A stretch of DNA of 62,117 bases. Origin: Christiangramia echinicola DSM 19838. Its GTDB lineage: Bacteria; Bacteroidota; Bacteroidia; Flavobacteriales; Flavobacteriaceae. The DNA lies in the NCBI RefSeq assembly GCF_000423065.1, contig NZ_AUHG01000020.1:1-62117 (forward strand), read 5' to 3'. Shown here one piece after another: positions 9,534 through 18,943 of the stretch (positions are counted from its first letter, which is position 1; each line of letters starts with the position of its first letter). The notes under the pieces were generated by a model. It was not told the origin of the DNA and made no database searches. It saw nothing but the letters and a program-made list of their open reading frames with translations. The position numbers and the translations under genes are program-made.

Positions 9534-10442
9534 TTATTCAACGATTATTTCCTTTCCGTCATCGGCTAAGATGATCTCAGAAAATATAGGGGAAGCCTCT
9601 GTCCGGAATAATTCTATATCATTATACCGGGTAGAGTAATGGCCAAGGATCAAAGTCCCGACTTCTGCAGCTTTCGCGATAGTAGCTGCCTGTTTAGCCG
9701 TAGAATGTTTAGTAGGAAAGGCCAGTTTAGCCTGATCTTCGAGAAAGGTAGATTCATGATATAAAGCGGTAGCTCCTTTAATTAAAGGAACCAGTTCCAT
9801 ATCAAATACAGTATCGCTACAATAAGCGTAGGATTTCGGAGGCTGCGGATCTGCAGTTACCAAATAATTAGGAATTAGTTTCCCGTTTTCTGAAACTACA
9901 TCTTTACCTTTTTTAAGGCTTTTATAAAGGGAGAAATCTATATTATATTCTTCAGCCTTATCTATTAACAGCTTCCTATCCCCTTCTTTCTCCTTAAAAA
10001 GGAAACCATTAGTATAAACACGATGCTTTAAAGGTAATGTACTTACAATTACTTTAGAATTCTCATAAATAACTTCGGGCTCCCTTGAGGTAAGTTCATG
10101 AAAAATTAATGGAAAGTTTGTCCAGGAATTAGCTAGCTTTAACTGAAGGGTAATAATTTCTTTTATTCCTTTAGGACCATAGATATGTAATTCGGTTTCG
10201 CGATTTAGAAGCCTGAAAGTACTTACAAGGCCAACCAGGCCATAGAAATGATCTCCATGCAGGTGAGAGATGAAAATGTGTTTTATTTTCGAAAATTTGA
10301 TCTTATTCCTGCGCAGCTGTACCTGAGTACCTTCTCCACAATCAATAAGAAAATGATTATTCTGTATTTCAAGAACCTGTGATGTAGGATTGGTAAAACT
10401 TCTTGGGGTGGCCGCATAGCAACCAAGAATATTGATCTTCAT
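9534..10442 (-). CDS. rnz: Ribonuclease Z (tRNA 3'-processing endonuclease)
   Basis: 302 residues, the length of short-form RNase Z. It has the metallo-beta-lactamase Zn motif HLHGDHFYG near residue 60, the N-terminal IDCGEGTQ typical of RNase Z, an exosite region in the middle, YCSDT (metal Asp) near residue 210, ALYHEST and a final GHYSTRY. It removes 3' trailers from tRNA precursors in the cytoplasm. It is the last gene of a minus-strand run pyrR-pyrB-(STAS-like)-rnz, 39 bases after its upstream neighbour. No strong terminator is visible in the 177 bases to the CAP gene. Confidence 0.95.
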   Translation of the reverse strand: MKINILGCYAATPRSFTNPTSQVLEIQNNHFLIDCGEGTQVQLRRNKIKFSKIKHIFISHLHGDHFYGLVGLVSTFRLLNRETELHIYGPKGIKEIITLQLKLANSWTNFPLIFHELTSREPEVIYENSKVIVSTLPLKHRVYTNGFLFKEKEGDRKLLIDKAEEYNIDFSLYKSLKKGKDVVSENGKLIPNYLVTADPQPPKSYAYCSDTVFDMELVPLIKGATALYHESTFLEDQAKLAFPTKHSTAKQAATIAKAAEVGTLILGHYSTRYNDIELFRTEASPIFSEIILADDGKEIIVE

Positions 10443-10481
10443 TCGACCTTAGTTTTCGATTATTTTCGAGAATCTATACGT

Positions 10482-10814
10482 TTAAAATCCAAGATCTCTC
10501 TGGATCTCATCCATCTGGATCATATCTTCAGCTTCCTGAATCGTTGGAACCACTACAAGTTCTTCAGGTAGTTCGTCGATACCAACAGCATCATTTACAA
10601 TCACAAAGCTTTTATTCTCATTCCTATGAGTTGTTGAAATTTCCAAAAACGCCAGTAATTGATCAGATTTAATATTGGTAAATGTCATTAGGTTTACCAC
10701 GATATTATCATTCTGAAAATCTGAATGATGCTTGGTAAGCTCAGATGCAAAATTGGTTAAAGAATCACCTTCATTTTCTATAAGTAAGAAGGTTTCTTTT
10801 CTGGAAGTTTTCAT
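10482..10814 (-). CDS. STAS-like small protein, linked to rnz
   Basis: 110 residues, no signal or membrane segment. Alternating strands and helices (ETFLLIENE, NIVVNLMTF, KSFVIVND, LVVVPTIQEAEDMI) suggest a STAS-like alpha/beta fold. The C-terminus QEAEDMIQMDEIQRDLGF is the kind of conserved tail found in Bacteroidota proteins beside RNase Z. STAS domains bind anti-sigma factors or nucleotides; no anti-sigma kinase is nearby, so a role in regulation is only a guess. It sits 53 bases after pyrB and 39 before rnz, probably in the same transcript. Confidence 0.6.
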   Translation of the reverse strand: MKTSRKETFLLIENEGDSLTNFASELTKHHSDFQNDNIVVNLMTFTNIKSDQLLAFLEISTTHRNENKSFVIVNDAVGIDELPEELVVVPTIQEAEDMIQMDEIQRDLGF

Positions 10815-10867
10815 ATTCTAATTCTAATTTCTATCTAATATAAAAAACTGAACAAATAAAGTTCACT

Positions 10868-11800
10868 CTATTGTTTAATTTTCGAAGCAAGTAAATAGAT
10901 CACAGCCATTCTTACAGCAACCCCATTTTGAACCTGATCCAGAATAATGGCATGCTCAGAATCTGCAATATCACTGGTAATCTCTACTCCCCTATTAATA
11001 GGACCGGGATGCATGATTACTATTTCTTTATTAAGACTATCCAGTAATTTTTTATTCAGGCCAAACTGTTTTACGTATTCACGAGTACTTGGAAAATAGC
11101 TAATATCCATTCGTTCATTCTGAACTCGCAGCATATTGGCTACATCGCACCATTCTAAAGCAGCTTTCAGGTTGGTTTCAACTTCTACTCCTAGAGATTC
11201 TATATGTTTAGGCAACAAGGTTTTGGGTCCACAAACCTTCACCTGTGCTCCCTGAAGTTTAAGGGCAAAGATATTTGAAAGGGCTACTCTACTATGCAGA
11301 ATATCTCCCACAATAACCACCTTCTTCCCGGCCACATCGCCCAGTCTTTCTCTGATTGAATAAGAATCAAGCAAGGCCTGTGTAGGATGCTCATGTGCTC
11401 CATCACCAGCATTAATAATACTTGCCTTCACATGTTTTGAAAGAAATATACCAGCACCAGGATTGGGATGACGCATCACCACCATATCCACTTTCATAGA
11501 AAGTATGTTGTTAACTGTATCTATCAGAGTTTCTCCTTTTTTTACGGAAGATGAAGCAGCTGAAAAGTTAATCACATCTGCGCTCAATCTTTTTTCTGCT
11601 AGCTCAAAAGAAAGTCGAGTTCTCGTACTGTTTTCAAAAAATAGATTAGCAATGGTAATATCTCTTAAAGAGGGTACTTTTTTAATAGGTCGGTTAATTA
11701 CCTCTTTAAAATGATCGGCAGTTTTGAAGATTAATTCTATATCTTCAGGTTTGAGATATTTAATACCTAATAAGTGATCTACACTTAATTCGCTGTTCAT
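10868..11800 (-). CDS. pyrB: Aspartate carbamoyltransferase catalytic chain
   Basis: 310 residues, the full length of the catalytic chain. The carbamoyl-phosphate loop FENSTRTRLSFE is near residue 55, followed by the SSSVKKGETLIDT loop (Ser80/Lys84 equivalents), HPNPGA, GDGAHEHPTQALLD, and MHPGPINRGVE near the C-terminus. It makes carbamoyl-aspartate in de novo pyrimidine synthesis. It lies 8 bases after pyrR, a common regulatory pairing. No pyrI is present in the window, as is common in organisms with PyrR. Confidence 0.96.
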   Translation of the reverse strand: MNSELSVDHLLGIKYLKPEDIELIFKTADHFKEVINRPIKKVPSLRDITIANLFFENSTRTRLSFELAEKRLSADVINFSAASSSVKKGETLIDTVNNILSMKVDMVVMRHPNPGAGIFLSKHVKASIINAGDGAHEHPTQALLDSYSIRERLGDVAGKKVVIVGDILHSRVALSNIFALKLQGAQVKVCGPKTLLPKHIESLGVEVETNLKAALEWCDVANMLRVQNERMDISYFPSTREYVKQFGLNKKLLDSLNKEIVIMHPGPINRGVEITSDIADSEHAIILDQVQNGVAVRMAVIYLLASKIKQ

Positions 11801-11808
11801 TTTTTTAT

Positions 11809-12348
11809 CTATTTTGAAATAAGATAAACTGCATCTTCCCCATCATTTTCTTCCCAGCTTACCTTTACTTTTTCTTCATTTATTGCATCTACCTGTCTAC
11901 CGTTATAATCGGGTTGTATTGGTAAGTGTCTGCTAAACCTTCTGTCTATTAAACTTAGAAGTTCTATTTCTTTGGGTCTTCCAAAAGATTGAATAGCAGT
12001 TAAGGCTGCTCGAATACTACGCCCCGTGTATAGAACATCATCTATAAACACCACACATTTATCCTCAACTATAAAATCTATTCTGGTTTTATTGGCTTCC
12101 AGGGGTTTCTCTCCCCTTCTAAAGTCGTCTCTATAAAAGGTAATATCCAATTGCCCGGTTTTAATAGAATCAAGTCCATATTCTTCCTTAAGAATCTTCT
12201 CTATTCTATTAGCCACATGAATACCTCTGGGCTGAATCCCTACAAGTACGGTATCTTTAAAATCTGTATGTTTTTCTACTAATTGACAGGCCAAACGATG
12301 TAGAATGATATTGAGTTGGTTAGAGTCTAGTAGTACTTTCCGGCTCAT
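11809..12348 (-). CDS. pyrR: PyrR bifunctional pyr regulator / uracil phosphoribosyltransferase
   Basis: From the ATG at 12348 the protein is 179 residues, the family's usual length. A longer TTG-initiated reading from 12372 would overlap the likely promoter and is rejected. The PRPP-binding motif VVFIDDVLYTGRS is clear near residue 95, and ALTAIQSFGRPK and LIDRRFSRHLPI are typical of PyrR. In Gram-positives PyrR binds UMP and attenuates pyr mRNA. I see no obvious attenuator hairpin between here and pyrB (8 bases), so if it regulates, the target is elsewhere; the UPRT activity may be its main role. Confidence 0.93.
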   Translation of the reverse strand: MSRKVLLDSNQLNIILHRLACQLVEKHTDFKDTVLVGIQPRGIHVANRIEKILKEEYGLDSIKTGQLDITFYRDDFRRGEKPLEANKTRIDFIVEDKCVVFIDDVLYTGRSIRAALTAIQSFGRPKEIELLSLIDRRFSRHLPIQPDYNGRQVDAINEEKVKVSWEENDGEDAVYLISK

Positions 12349-12369
12349 GAGACTGTTTGTAGATTGCAA

Positions 12370-12377
12370 CAAAAGTA
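12370..12377 (-). promoter_or_regulatory. Candidate promoter -7 element for pyrR
   Basis: On the minus strand TACTTTTG matches the Bacteroidota -7 consensus TAnnTTTG, about 20 bases before the ATG at 12348. The -33 TTG is not exact. It helps exclude the longer PyrR start. Confidence 0.4.
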
Positions 12378-12524
12378 ATGTTTTTTTTGAATTGAATTAT
12401 ATGTTCCCCGGTATCTTCTAATTTCATAACTAAAGTTAAAACATCAGGATTTCGTAAATTTAAAGGAAGATATTCTAATACCCTTCAGTAAGCAGGTTAA
12501 TTCCGGAACTTAAATATTCAGCAA

Positions 12525-13121
12525 ATGTTCAAAAGCAAAGAAATTAGATGGTTTAATTCTAACGAAGATCTGGCGATAAGTGCATGGTTTGAGGAAAATG
12601 GATACCTCTTTGAAAATACTGAAGCACGAATAGATTATTATCTTCCTCTCAAGGAAAAAGAAGATATTGGAATAAAACTACGGGAAAATAATATTGAAAT
12701 AAAACAACGCGTTTCGAGATCGGAAAAAGAAAAGTTAGTCTCAAGGGTAAAAGGTTATTTCGAAGAGTATGTGAAATGGAGCTTTTCTTCTGCGGAAGAT
12801 GACTCGCTGGTACATGAGATTACTGAAGGTGATAATTATGACTGGATACCTGTTAAGAAAGAACGCATAGGCTTCAATTTAACCGAAATTTCTAATGGTG
12901 AAATTAAAAGGATCAAAATAGACGAATTTCCAGATTTTGGCTGCCAGGTAGAATACACCAGGATTAAGGTAAAAGACGATATCTATTACACTTTCGCGCT
13001 GGAATGGTTTGGGGACAAGGAACTAAATATTGATCTAACTATCCTAATAGATATCATTGGAGAAAACCGCTTAAAAGCGATTAACTCTATGGGGTATGCT
13101 GAATTTCTTAATAAATTTTAG
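12525..13121 (+). CDS. Conserved-looking hypothetical protein, possible CYTH-like fold
   Basis: 198 residues, no signal peptide or membrane segment; acidic and rich in alternating strands. The segment TEARIDYYLPLKEKEDIGIKL...IEIKQR has an EIKxR-type strand reminiscent of CYTH/triphosphate-tunnel proteins, and a later strand pair (CQVEYTRIKV, YYTFALEWFG) could complete a barrel. This resemblance is by eye only. The gene is alone on its strand and its TAG stop overlaps the stop of the convergent hydrolase by 4 bases. Function unknown. Confidence 0.6.
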   Translation: MFKSKEIRWFNSNEDLAISAWFEENGYLFENTEARIDYYLPLKEKEDIGIKLRENNIEIKQRVSRSEKEKLVSRVKGYFEEYVKWSFSSAEDDSLVHEITEGDNYDWIPVKKERIGFNLTEISNGEIKRIKIDEFPDFGCQVEYTRIKVKDDIYYTFALEWFGDKELNIDLTILIDIIGENRLKAINSMGYAEFLNKF

Positions 13122-14107
13122 AGACTGGAATTTACCGTCTTCAGGAATTTGATGATCTCTTCTTCAACACTTTCAATATCCCTGGATTTAATATCACTTC
13201 CTATAAAATGAGTACCGGGATTCTCCAGGGCTTTTAAGACCTTTAATGAGTCTGGTGTAGAGATCAATTTATAGGCATCTTCATAGATACTTATCTCTAC
13301 ATGCTGATCTTCTTCAATAAAGTTCTTATGATAGTAAAGCGTAAGTACCGGAATATTAATTTTTCTGAAAGTTTCTGGAAGCATGGTAGTTTCTACCAAT
13401 ACCTGGAGATCTACAAGAGCCCTGGAAGGATAGATCGTATCCCAGTATTTTCTGGCGATTTCCTGCTCATGCTCTATCTTTTTATTTTTTCCGAATGAAA
13501 TTAACTTTGCAATCTCATAACCCCAGGGTGTATTAAGCACGAATGTTCCAGGTTGGTCATCCTCCATATTTGGAGATAAGTTAACCAGCGCATGTATCTT
13601 ATCCGGATAAGTTGCGGCAAGTTTAAGTGCCAGGGTCCCACCAGTAGAAGTGCTCATAATAATCACCTTGTCCCCTATTTTATTTCCTATCGCCAAAGCT
13701 TCCTTTGCAGAATTCCATGCATTTTCTCCATCAAAATTATTTAAAGATGCAGGTGGCTTCAATCCATGTCCCGACCAACGGGCATAATAAATATTTGCCT
13801 TAAGAGAATCGGCAATATTTTTATTAACAGGGTATGCATCTCTATAGCTTCCGGCGAATCCATGTAAGTATACTATACTATATTCAGTTTTTACAGGCTC
13901 TTCCTGCCACACAATCCTGGCCTGGTTATCTGGCCTCACAGGTAAAGAATCTTCCATCCTGTTAATGTAATTCTCCAGAGCTTTTAAATCTGAAGGTAAC
14001 TCCGGAAAATCTGTTGAATAATCTGGTTTGTCCGGAACAGGACCCGAAAAATAAGTTATAATTAAACCTATGATTAGAATTATTATAACCCAGTATCTTT
14101 TTTTCAT
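13118..14107 (-). CDS. Alpha/beta hydrolase, membrane-anchored or exported
   Basis: 329 residues from the ATG at 14107 (a TTG two codons upstream is possible). The N-terminus KKRYWVIIILIIGLIITYFSG is a signal anchor. Next come the oxyanion strand VYLHGFAGS near residue 100, the nucleophile elbow STSTGG, the D-containing segment near LTLYYHKNF and the catalytic His in NPGTHFIGS near the C-terminus. This fits a serine hydrolase of the lipase/esterase or serine aminopeptidase type, acting outside the cytoplasmic membrane. The substrate is not predictable. It converges on the hypothetical gene with a 4-base stop overlap and no terminator between. Confidence 0.82.
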   Translation of the reverse strand: MKKRYWVIIILIIGLIITYFSGPVPDKPDYSTDFPELPSDLKALENYINRMEDSLPVRPDNQARIVWQEEPVKTEYSIVYLHGFAGSYRDAYPVNKNIADSLKANIYYARWSGHGLKPPASLNNFDGENAWNSAKEALAIGNKIGDKVIIMSTSTGGTLALKLAATYPDKIHALVNLSPNMEDDQPGTFVLNTPWGYEIAKLISFGKNKKIEHEQEIARKYWDTIYPSRALVDLQVLVETTMLPETFRKINIPVLTLYYHKNFIEEDQHVEISIYEDAYKLISTPDSLKVLKALENPGTHFIGSDIKSRDIESVEEEIIKFLKTVNSSL

Positions 14108-14231
14108 GCTCAATGATAAGAATTATTTAAAGGACAAATAGCCAAACTATTGTGAAATGGCTTTAAAATAAGGGAATCTCAGACATCTTTATATTTACAA
14201 CCTAATTACCTAAATTTTATATTACGCCATC

Positions 14232-14246
14232 AATGTTGGTAACATT
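14232..14246. promoter_or_regulatory. Inverted repeat upstream of the PAS kinase gene
   Basis: AATGTT-GGT-AACATT is a perfect 6-bp inverted repeat in the 253-base gap between the hydrolase start and the kinase start, about 115 bases before the latter. It is of operator size but could be chance. Nothing else is evident in this gap. Confidence 0.25.
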
Positions 14247-14360
14247 AAAAACCTCTTAACTAATAATAGCGTTTCCCTAATCTAACTTTTAATTGTATTT
14301 TATGCGGAATTAGCATTAATTGCAGACGATTAAGATTCCCAAATCTTTAAACCTACCTTA

Positions 14361-17300
14361 ATGATACATGGCGTAATGGATAGAGTTTTCTCGTTGATAC
14401 GAAAAAACCAGGATATATTTGAATTTACCCAGGTCAACGCACTCGATGGCTACTTAGTATTCAATCTCAATGACCCGCATGCGCTATGGTTAAATCCTAA
14501 GCTGAGATCGGTATTGGGTTATGATCCTCAGCAATTCGAAAATGAGGAACACACTTCAAAATTCCTGGATGAAGAAAATTTAAATTATTTGAAAAGTCTT
14601 GAAAAAGGATCTACTCGAATATTTTTAATGCATAAACAAGGCTATAAACTTCGACTATCAGGAAGCGTGAAAAGGGTAACCGAGGATGGTTCAACCTACC
14701 TCTTCCTAGGATGCAATCAAATTGAACAAACTCCGGAATTAAAACAAAAGCTTCTCAGGAAAATACGTCGTTATGAAAAGATCATAGAAGGTGCCGAACT
14801 CGGTAACTGGCAATGGAATATTCAAACAGGAGAAACTATTTTCAGTGATAACTGGGCAGAGGTTCTTGGTTATAGCCTGGAAGAACTTGAGCCTACATCT
14901 GTTAAAACCTGGGAAGTCCTGGCTCATTCTGAGGATCTGGAAAAATGCAATCTAGAACTTCAACGGCATTTTGAAGGTGATACAGATTTTTATCAAACTG
15001 AAGCCAGAATGAAAAACAAGAGCGGTAACTGGGTTTGGGTTCGAGATAAAGGAAAGGTTGTAACCTGGACCAAAGACAGGGAACCAGAATGGATGACAGG
15101 TTTTCACGTTGATGTTACCGAGGAAATATCCAGACTGGAAATAAAGAAATTATTTATAGACCAGGCTCCAAGTGCAATAGCCATGTTCGATATGAATATG
15201 GTTTACATAGCTGCTTCAAACAAATGGCTTGAAGATTACAATATTCAGGATAAGGAGATAATTGGAAGAAGACACTATGAAGTTTTTCCGAATATAAGTG
15301 ATGAATGGAAAGACATTCATAAAAAGTGTATGCAAGGAGAGATACATAGTAAAGATGAAGATTGCTATATATATGCTGATGGCACTGAGCAGTGGATAAG
15401 CTGGGAAGTAAGACCCTGGTTCACCAGTGAAAACGTGATTGGTGGAATATTAATGCATACCGCCGATATTACGGCCATTAAATTTGCAGAACGAGAAGTA
15501 TTTAAAAAGCAGCAGCTTATGGAGACCGTTCTGGAAAGTATCGATGTGGGAATAGTTGCTTGTAATGAAAATGGTGAATTAACCTTATTTAATCGAGCTA
15601 CCAAGGATTGGCACGGCCTACCACCAGAACAGATCCCTCATGAAAGACTTTCAGAATACTATGGTTTATATAATCTTGAAGGTGATAGAGCTTTGGATCT
15701 TTCAGAAATCCCACTATTAAAAGTACTTAAAAACGGGAAACTTGAGAATGATGAGATCATGATCAAACCAATAGACGGGGTTAAACGCAAAGTTTCTGTG
15801 AATGGCTCCCGGCTATTTAACGAAAATGGAAATTTGGCAGGTGCCGTAGTGGCGATGCATGATATCACAAAAAGAATAGAAGCTGAAAAGAAACACCGAA
15901 TTAGTCAGGAGACCTTCAGAGGTAGTTTTGAAAATGCGGCTATTGGAATGGCTATTGTAAAACCTGATGGACAATGGCTTCAAATTAATAACCGGGTTAG
16001 CGAAATCGTAGGTTTTTCAGCAGAAGAATTACGCAAAAAAACCTTCCGGGATATTACGCATCCAGAAGACCTGGATCTGGATTTGAAACTTCTGAATGAA
16101 TTGATAGATGGGAAACGAGACCACTATCATATGGATAAACGATATTATCATAAAGACGGGCACCTTGTTTATATTCATCTTGCTGTGTCTCTGGTGAGAG
16201 ATGAACAAAACAAACCTCTTTTCTTTGTCTCACAGATCACAGATATATCTAAAGAAAAATTAGCAGAAGCAAAACTAAAAAAGACTCTTCTAGAATTAGA
16301 AGGTCTGTTAGAAGCTAGTACCAGGGTTAGTATCATTGGTATAAATCCAGATGGTATTATTAAAGTTTTTAATAGAGGGGCAGAAAACCTTTTGGGGTAT
16401 TCCAAAGAAGAAATGATAGGCATTCAAACCCCGGCCATCATTCATTCTAAAAAAGAAATGAAGTCTCGCTCTAAGGAATTTGCAGCTCTATACGGTGAAA
16501 AACATGAAGGGGTAGATCTTTTTAAAGCGATGGCTACAAAAAGTAATTTCGACACCAGAGAATGGCTTTATAAGCCTAAATATGGAAACATGTTCCCGGT
16601 TCAACTTACAATTACTACTATAAAAGACGGGGGTGAAATTATGGGATATCTGGGTGTTGCTACCAATATATCGAAATTAAAAAATGCCGAAAAAGAGCTT
16701 TCAAATATCCTCGAATTAACGAAAGATCAGAATGATCGACTTAAAAATTTTGCTCATATAGTTTCTCATAACTTAAGATCTCATTCTGGAAACCTGGGAA
16801 TGCTTCTAGACCTATATTTAGAAGATCATCCAGAACAAAAAGAAAATCAGATCATTGAAATGCTATATAAGGCTTCAGGAAATTTAAAAGAGACTATAGA
16901 TCATTTAAATGAAGTGACCGTAATAAATACTTCTGTAAGTGAAACTCTGGTACCGGTTAATCTACGCAAAGAAGTGGTAAATGCTAAACATTCAGTCGCA
17001 GCTCTTATAGGTAACGCACAACTGGAATTGATAAACGAGGTTCCCGAAGATTGCTATGTAAAGGGAATAAGAGCATATATGGAAAGTATATTACTTAATT
17101 TCACTACTAATGCCATTAAATATAGAGCTGAGGAAAGAGATAGTTTTGTTCGCTTCAGCATTGAAGAAGAGAAAAATTTTATACGACTAATTATTGAAGA
17201 TAACGGTCTGGGTATAGACCTGAAGAAGCACAGACAGAAATTATTTGGAATGTATAAAACTTTTCATAATCATAAAGATTCCAGAGGCATTGGACTATTT

Positions 17301-17402
17301 ATTACTAAAAATCAGATTGAAGCCATGGAAGGTAAAATTGAAGTAGAAAGCACTGTAAATAAAGGAACTAAATTTATTATAACTTTAAAGAAGCATGAAT
17401 AA
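14361..17402 (+). CDS. Soluble hybrid-free sensor histidine kinase with about six PAS domains
   Basis: 1013 residues with no membrane segment, so a cytoplasmic sensor. By eye, PAS domains begin near residues 15, 140, 260, 385, 515 and 645, several followed by PAC-like DIT or VTE ends. A kinase core follows. The H-box reads VSHNLRSHSGN with the phospho-acceptor His at about 803, a Bacteroidota-type HisKA variant. The HATPase has NAIKY (N box), EDNGLGID (G1) and RGIGLFITK (G2). The ligands of the PAS domains cannot be told. Its 3' end overlaps the next gene, a lone receiver, by 8 bases, so the two are translationally coupled partners. Confidence 0.9.
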   Translation: MIHGVMDRVFSLIRKNQDIFEFTQVNALDGYLVFNLNDPHALWLNPKLRSVLGYDPQQFENEEHTSKFLDEENLNYLKSLEKGSTRIFLMHKQGYKLRLSGSVKRVTEDGSTYLFLGCNQIEQTPELKQKLLRKIRRYEKIIEGAELGNWQWNIQTGETIFSDNWAEVLGYSLEELEPTSVKTWEVLAHSEDLEKCNLELQRHFEGDTDFYQTEARMKNKSGNWVWVRDKGKVVTWTKDREPEWMTGFHVDVTEEISRLEIKKLFIDQAPSAIAMFDMNMVYIAASNKWLEDYNIQDKEIIGRRHYEVFPNISDEWKDIHKKCMQGEIHSKDEDCYIYADGTEQWISWEVRPWFTSENVIGGILMHTADITAIKFAEREVFKKQQLMETVLESIDVGIVACNENGELTLFNRATKDWHGLPPEQIPHERLSEYYGLYNLEGDRALDLSEIPLLKVLKNGKLENDEIMIKPIDGVKRKVSVNGSRLFNENGNLAGAVVAMHDITKRIEAEKKHRISQETFRGSFENAAIGMAIVKPDGQWLQINNRVSEIVGFSAEELRKKTFRDITHPEDLDLDLKLLNELIDGKRDHYHMDKRYYHKDGHLVYIHLAVSLVRDEQNKPLFFVSQITDISKEKLAEAKLKKTLLELEGLLEASTRVSIIGINPDGIIKVFNRGAENLLGYSKEEMIGIQTPAIIHSKKEMKSRSKEFAALYGEKHEGVDLFKAMATKSNFDTREWLYKPKYGNMFPVQLTITTIKDGGEIMGYLGVATNISKLKNAEKELSNILELTKDQNDRLKNFAHIVSHNLRSHSGNLGMLLDLYLEDHPEQKENQIIEMLYKASGNLKETIDHLNEVTVINTSVSETLVPVNLRKEVVNAKHSVAALIGNAQLELINEVPEDCYVKGIRAYMESILLNFTTNAIKYRAEERDSFVRFSIEEEKNFIRLIIEDNGLGIDLKKHRQKLFGMYKTFHNHKDSRGIGLFITKNQIEAMEGKIEVESTVNKGTKFIITLKKHE

Positions 17403-17793
17403 AGTTGATATCGCGTGCATTATTGATGACGATCCAATATTTGTATTCGGAACCAAGAAGATCATGAAACTAGCCAACTTCTGTAATAGTTTTCTGGTAT
17501 TTCATAATGGTGAGGAGGCATTAAACCACCTTAAGCCAATTATAGAATCTAATAATGATTCTTTACCAGATGTGATCTTATTAGATCTCAATATGCCCGT
17601 AATGGACGGATGGGAATTTTTAGATGAATTCATTAAGATCCCATGCGAGAAAGAAATTACTATTTATATAGTGACATCATCCATAGACCCCATAGATATG
17701 GATAGGGCAAAAGATTATGACAATATAAGCAATTACCTTATCAAGCCTATTAGCTCTCAGAAACTTCAGGAACTAATGTCTGCTTCAGAATAG
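17395..17793 (+). CDS. Single-domain response regulator (receiver only)
   Basis: 132 residues, one CheY-like receiver domain and nothing else. The acidic pair appears in CIIDDDPIF, the phospho-acceptor Asp in VILLDLNMPVMDGW near residue 60, the conserved Thr/Ser in YIVTSSID and the Lys in YLIKPIS. It has no DNA-binding output, so it probably works through protein contact or as a phosphorelay sink. It starts 8 bases inside the PAS kinase gene and is almost surely its partner. The terminator at 17815 ends the unit. Confidence 0.92.
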   Translation: MNKVDIACIIDDDPIFVFGTKKIMKLANFCNSFLVFHNGEEALNHLKPIIESNNDSLPDVILLDLNMPVMDGWEFLDEFIKIPCEKEITIYIVTSSIDPIDMDRAKDYDNISNYLIKPISSQKLQELMSASE

Positions 17794-17814
17794 TTTTTCA
17801 TATTAGAAAATATT

Positions 17815-17850
17815 AAACCTCCTTAGCCAACTAAGGGGGTTTTCTTTTTC
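17815..17850 (+). terminator. Terminator after the kinase/receiver operon
   Basis: Stem AAACCTCCTTAG / CTAAGGGGGTTT (one G-T pair), loop CCAA, followed by TCTTTTTC, about 20 bases after the receiver stop. Its arms are nearly the same as those of the hairpin at 18944. Confidence 0.85.
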
Positions 17851-18002
17851 AGTAAATGAATAAAACTGTTCCAACTAAATTTTTAACCTCCTCAAAAGAC
17901 TACAAATCAATTAAATAGAATTGACGTTAGGTGATTCTTATATTATAATATTTCCTAAATTTATTCAGTTATTATAAAAGTATCTACCTAAACTCACCAC
18001 GT

Positions 18003-18890
18003 ATGAAGAAATTATTTCTGAGAGTATTTGCTGTTTATTTCTTGATTTCTGGCCTGCAATCCTGTAATAACGATAATGACAACAATCCTGTAGACCAGCA
18101 AACTGAAGCCAACCTGATCATAAAATTAGATGTTGATCCCAACCAGGTAAGATTAGGTAACACCGGTTCTACTACCTCGGTACCAAGTGAAAATGCGGGT
18201 CAGGATCCAGATTTTAATATTATATCTGCTCATTACCTCGAATTAGCCCCTAATATGTTTACACCTTTAGGAGAAGGAGAGATCTTATATCATGCTTCTG
18301 AGACTACTAAAGGTGGAGGCAACGCTATAGATTTTGATAACAGTATTAAGGTAGCACCGGGAGAAGTTTTTCTCACTATTCCACTTAAAGATATTAAACC
18401 AGGAAGTTATGAATGGGTACGATTATCCCTGTCTTACCAAAACCTGGATGCAGAGGTCTACTTTGAGGGAAATCTCTATGATGTAACCATCGCAGGATTC
18501 GTTGGCTTTAATACTTATATTTCAAATTTTAAAGTTAAAAATGAAACTGTTGAAGTAAACGATAATAAACTTCAGGGCTTTTTCGCCTTTGAAAGTATAG
18601 CAGGTGTTAATACGGGCCAGGTGCCATCGGGAGGTATAACCGTGCCTAATCCTATATTTGATACATCCCCTATTCCGCAGGGATCTTGTGTGGTGACGGG
18701 TGAATTTCAAAGTCCATTCAATATTACCGGTAACGAAACTGAGGATATTATTGTAACCATGTCCTTATCTACTAATAAGAGTTTTGAATGGCAGGACCTG
18801 AATGGTAACGGTAAATGGGATATTGGCACAGAGAATAGTGAACCGGTAGTAGATATGGGTCTTAGAGGTCTTATTCCGATAGTCGAATAA
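18003..18890 (+). CDS. Lipoprotein with beta-rich domain and C-terminal Ca-binding-like loop
   Basis: 295 residues. The N-terminus MKKLFLRVFAVYFLISGLQSC is a lipoprotein signal, followed by an Asn/Asp-rich spacer. The body is beta-strand rich without a motif I can name. Near the C-terminus DLNGNGKWDIGTEN resembles a DxNxNGxxD calcium loop of dockerin/EF-hand type. The gene stands alone and is bracketed by two very similar hairpins (17815 and 18944). Function unknown; a surface lipoprotein is the best description. Confidence 0.75.
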   Translation: MKKLFLRVFAVYFLISGLQSCNNDNDNNPVDQQTEANLIIKLDVDPNQVRLGNTGSTTSVPSENAGQDPDFNIISAHYLELAPNMFTPLGEGEILYHASETTKGGGNAIDFDNSIKVAPGEVFLTIPLKDIKPGSYEWVRLSLSYQNLDAEVYFEGNLYDVTIAGFVGFNTYISNFKVKNETVEVNDNKLQGFFAFESIAGVNTGQVPSGGITVPNPIFDTSPIPQGSCVVTGEFQSPFNITGNETEDIIVTMSLSTNKSFEWQDLNGNGKWDIGTENSEPVVDMGLRGLIPIVE

Positions 18891-18943
18891 GGACTGACAA
18901 ATCTATAGTACCACATATTTCTTCTAAAATATATGGCATAAAA

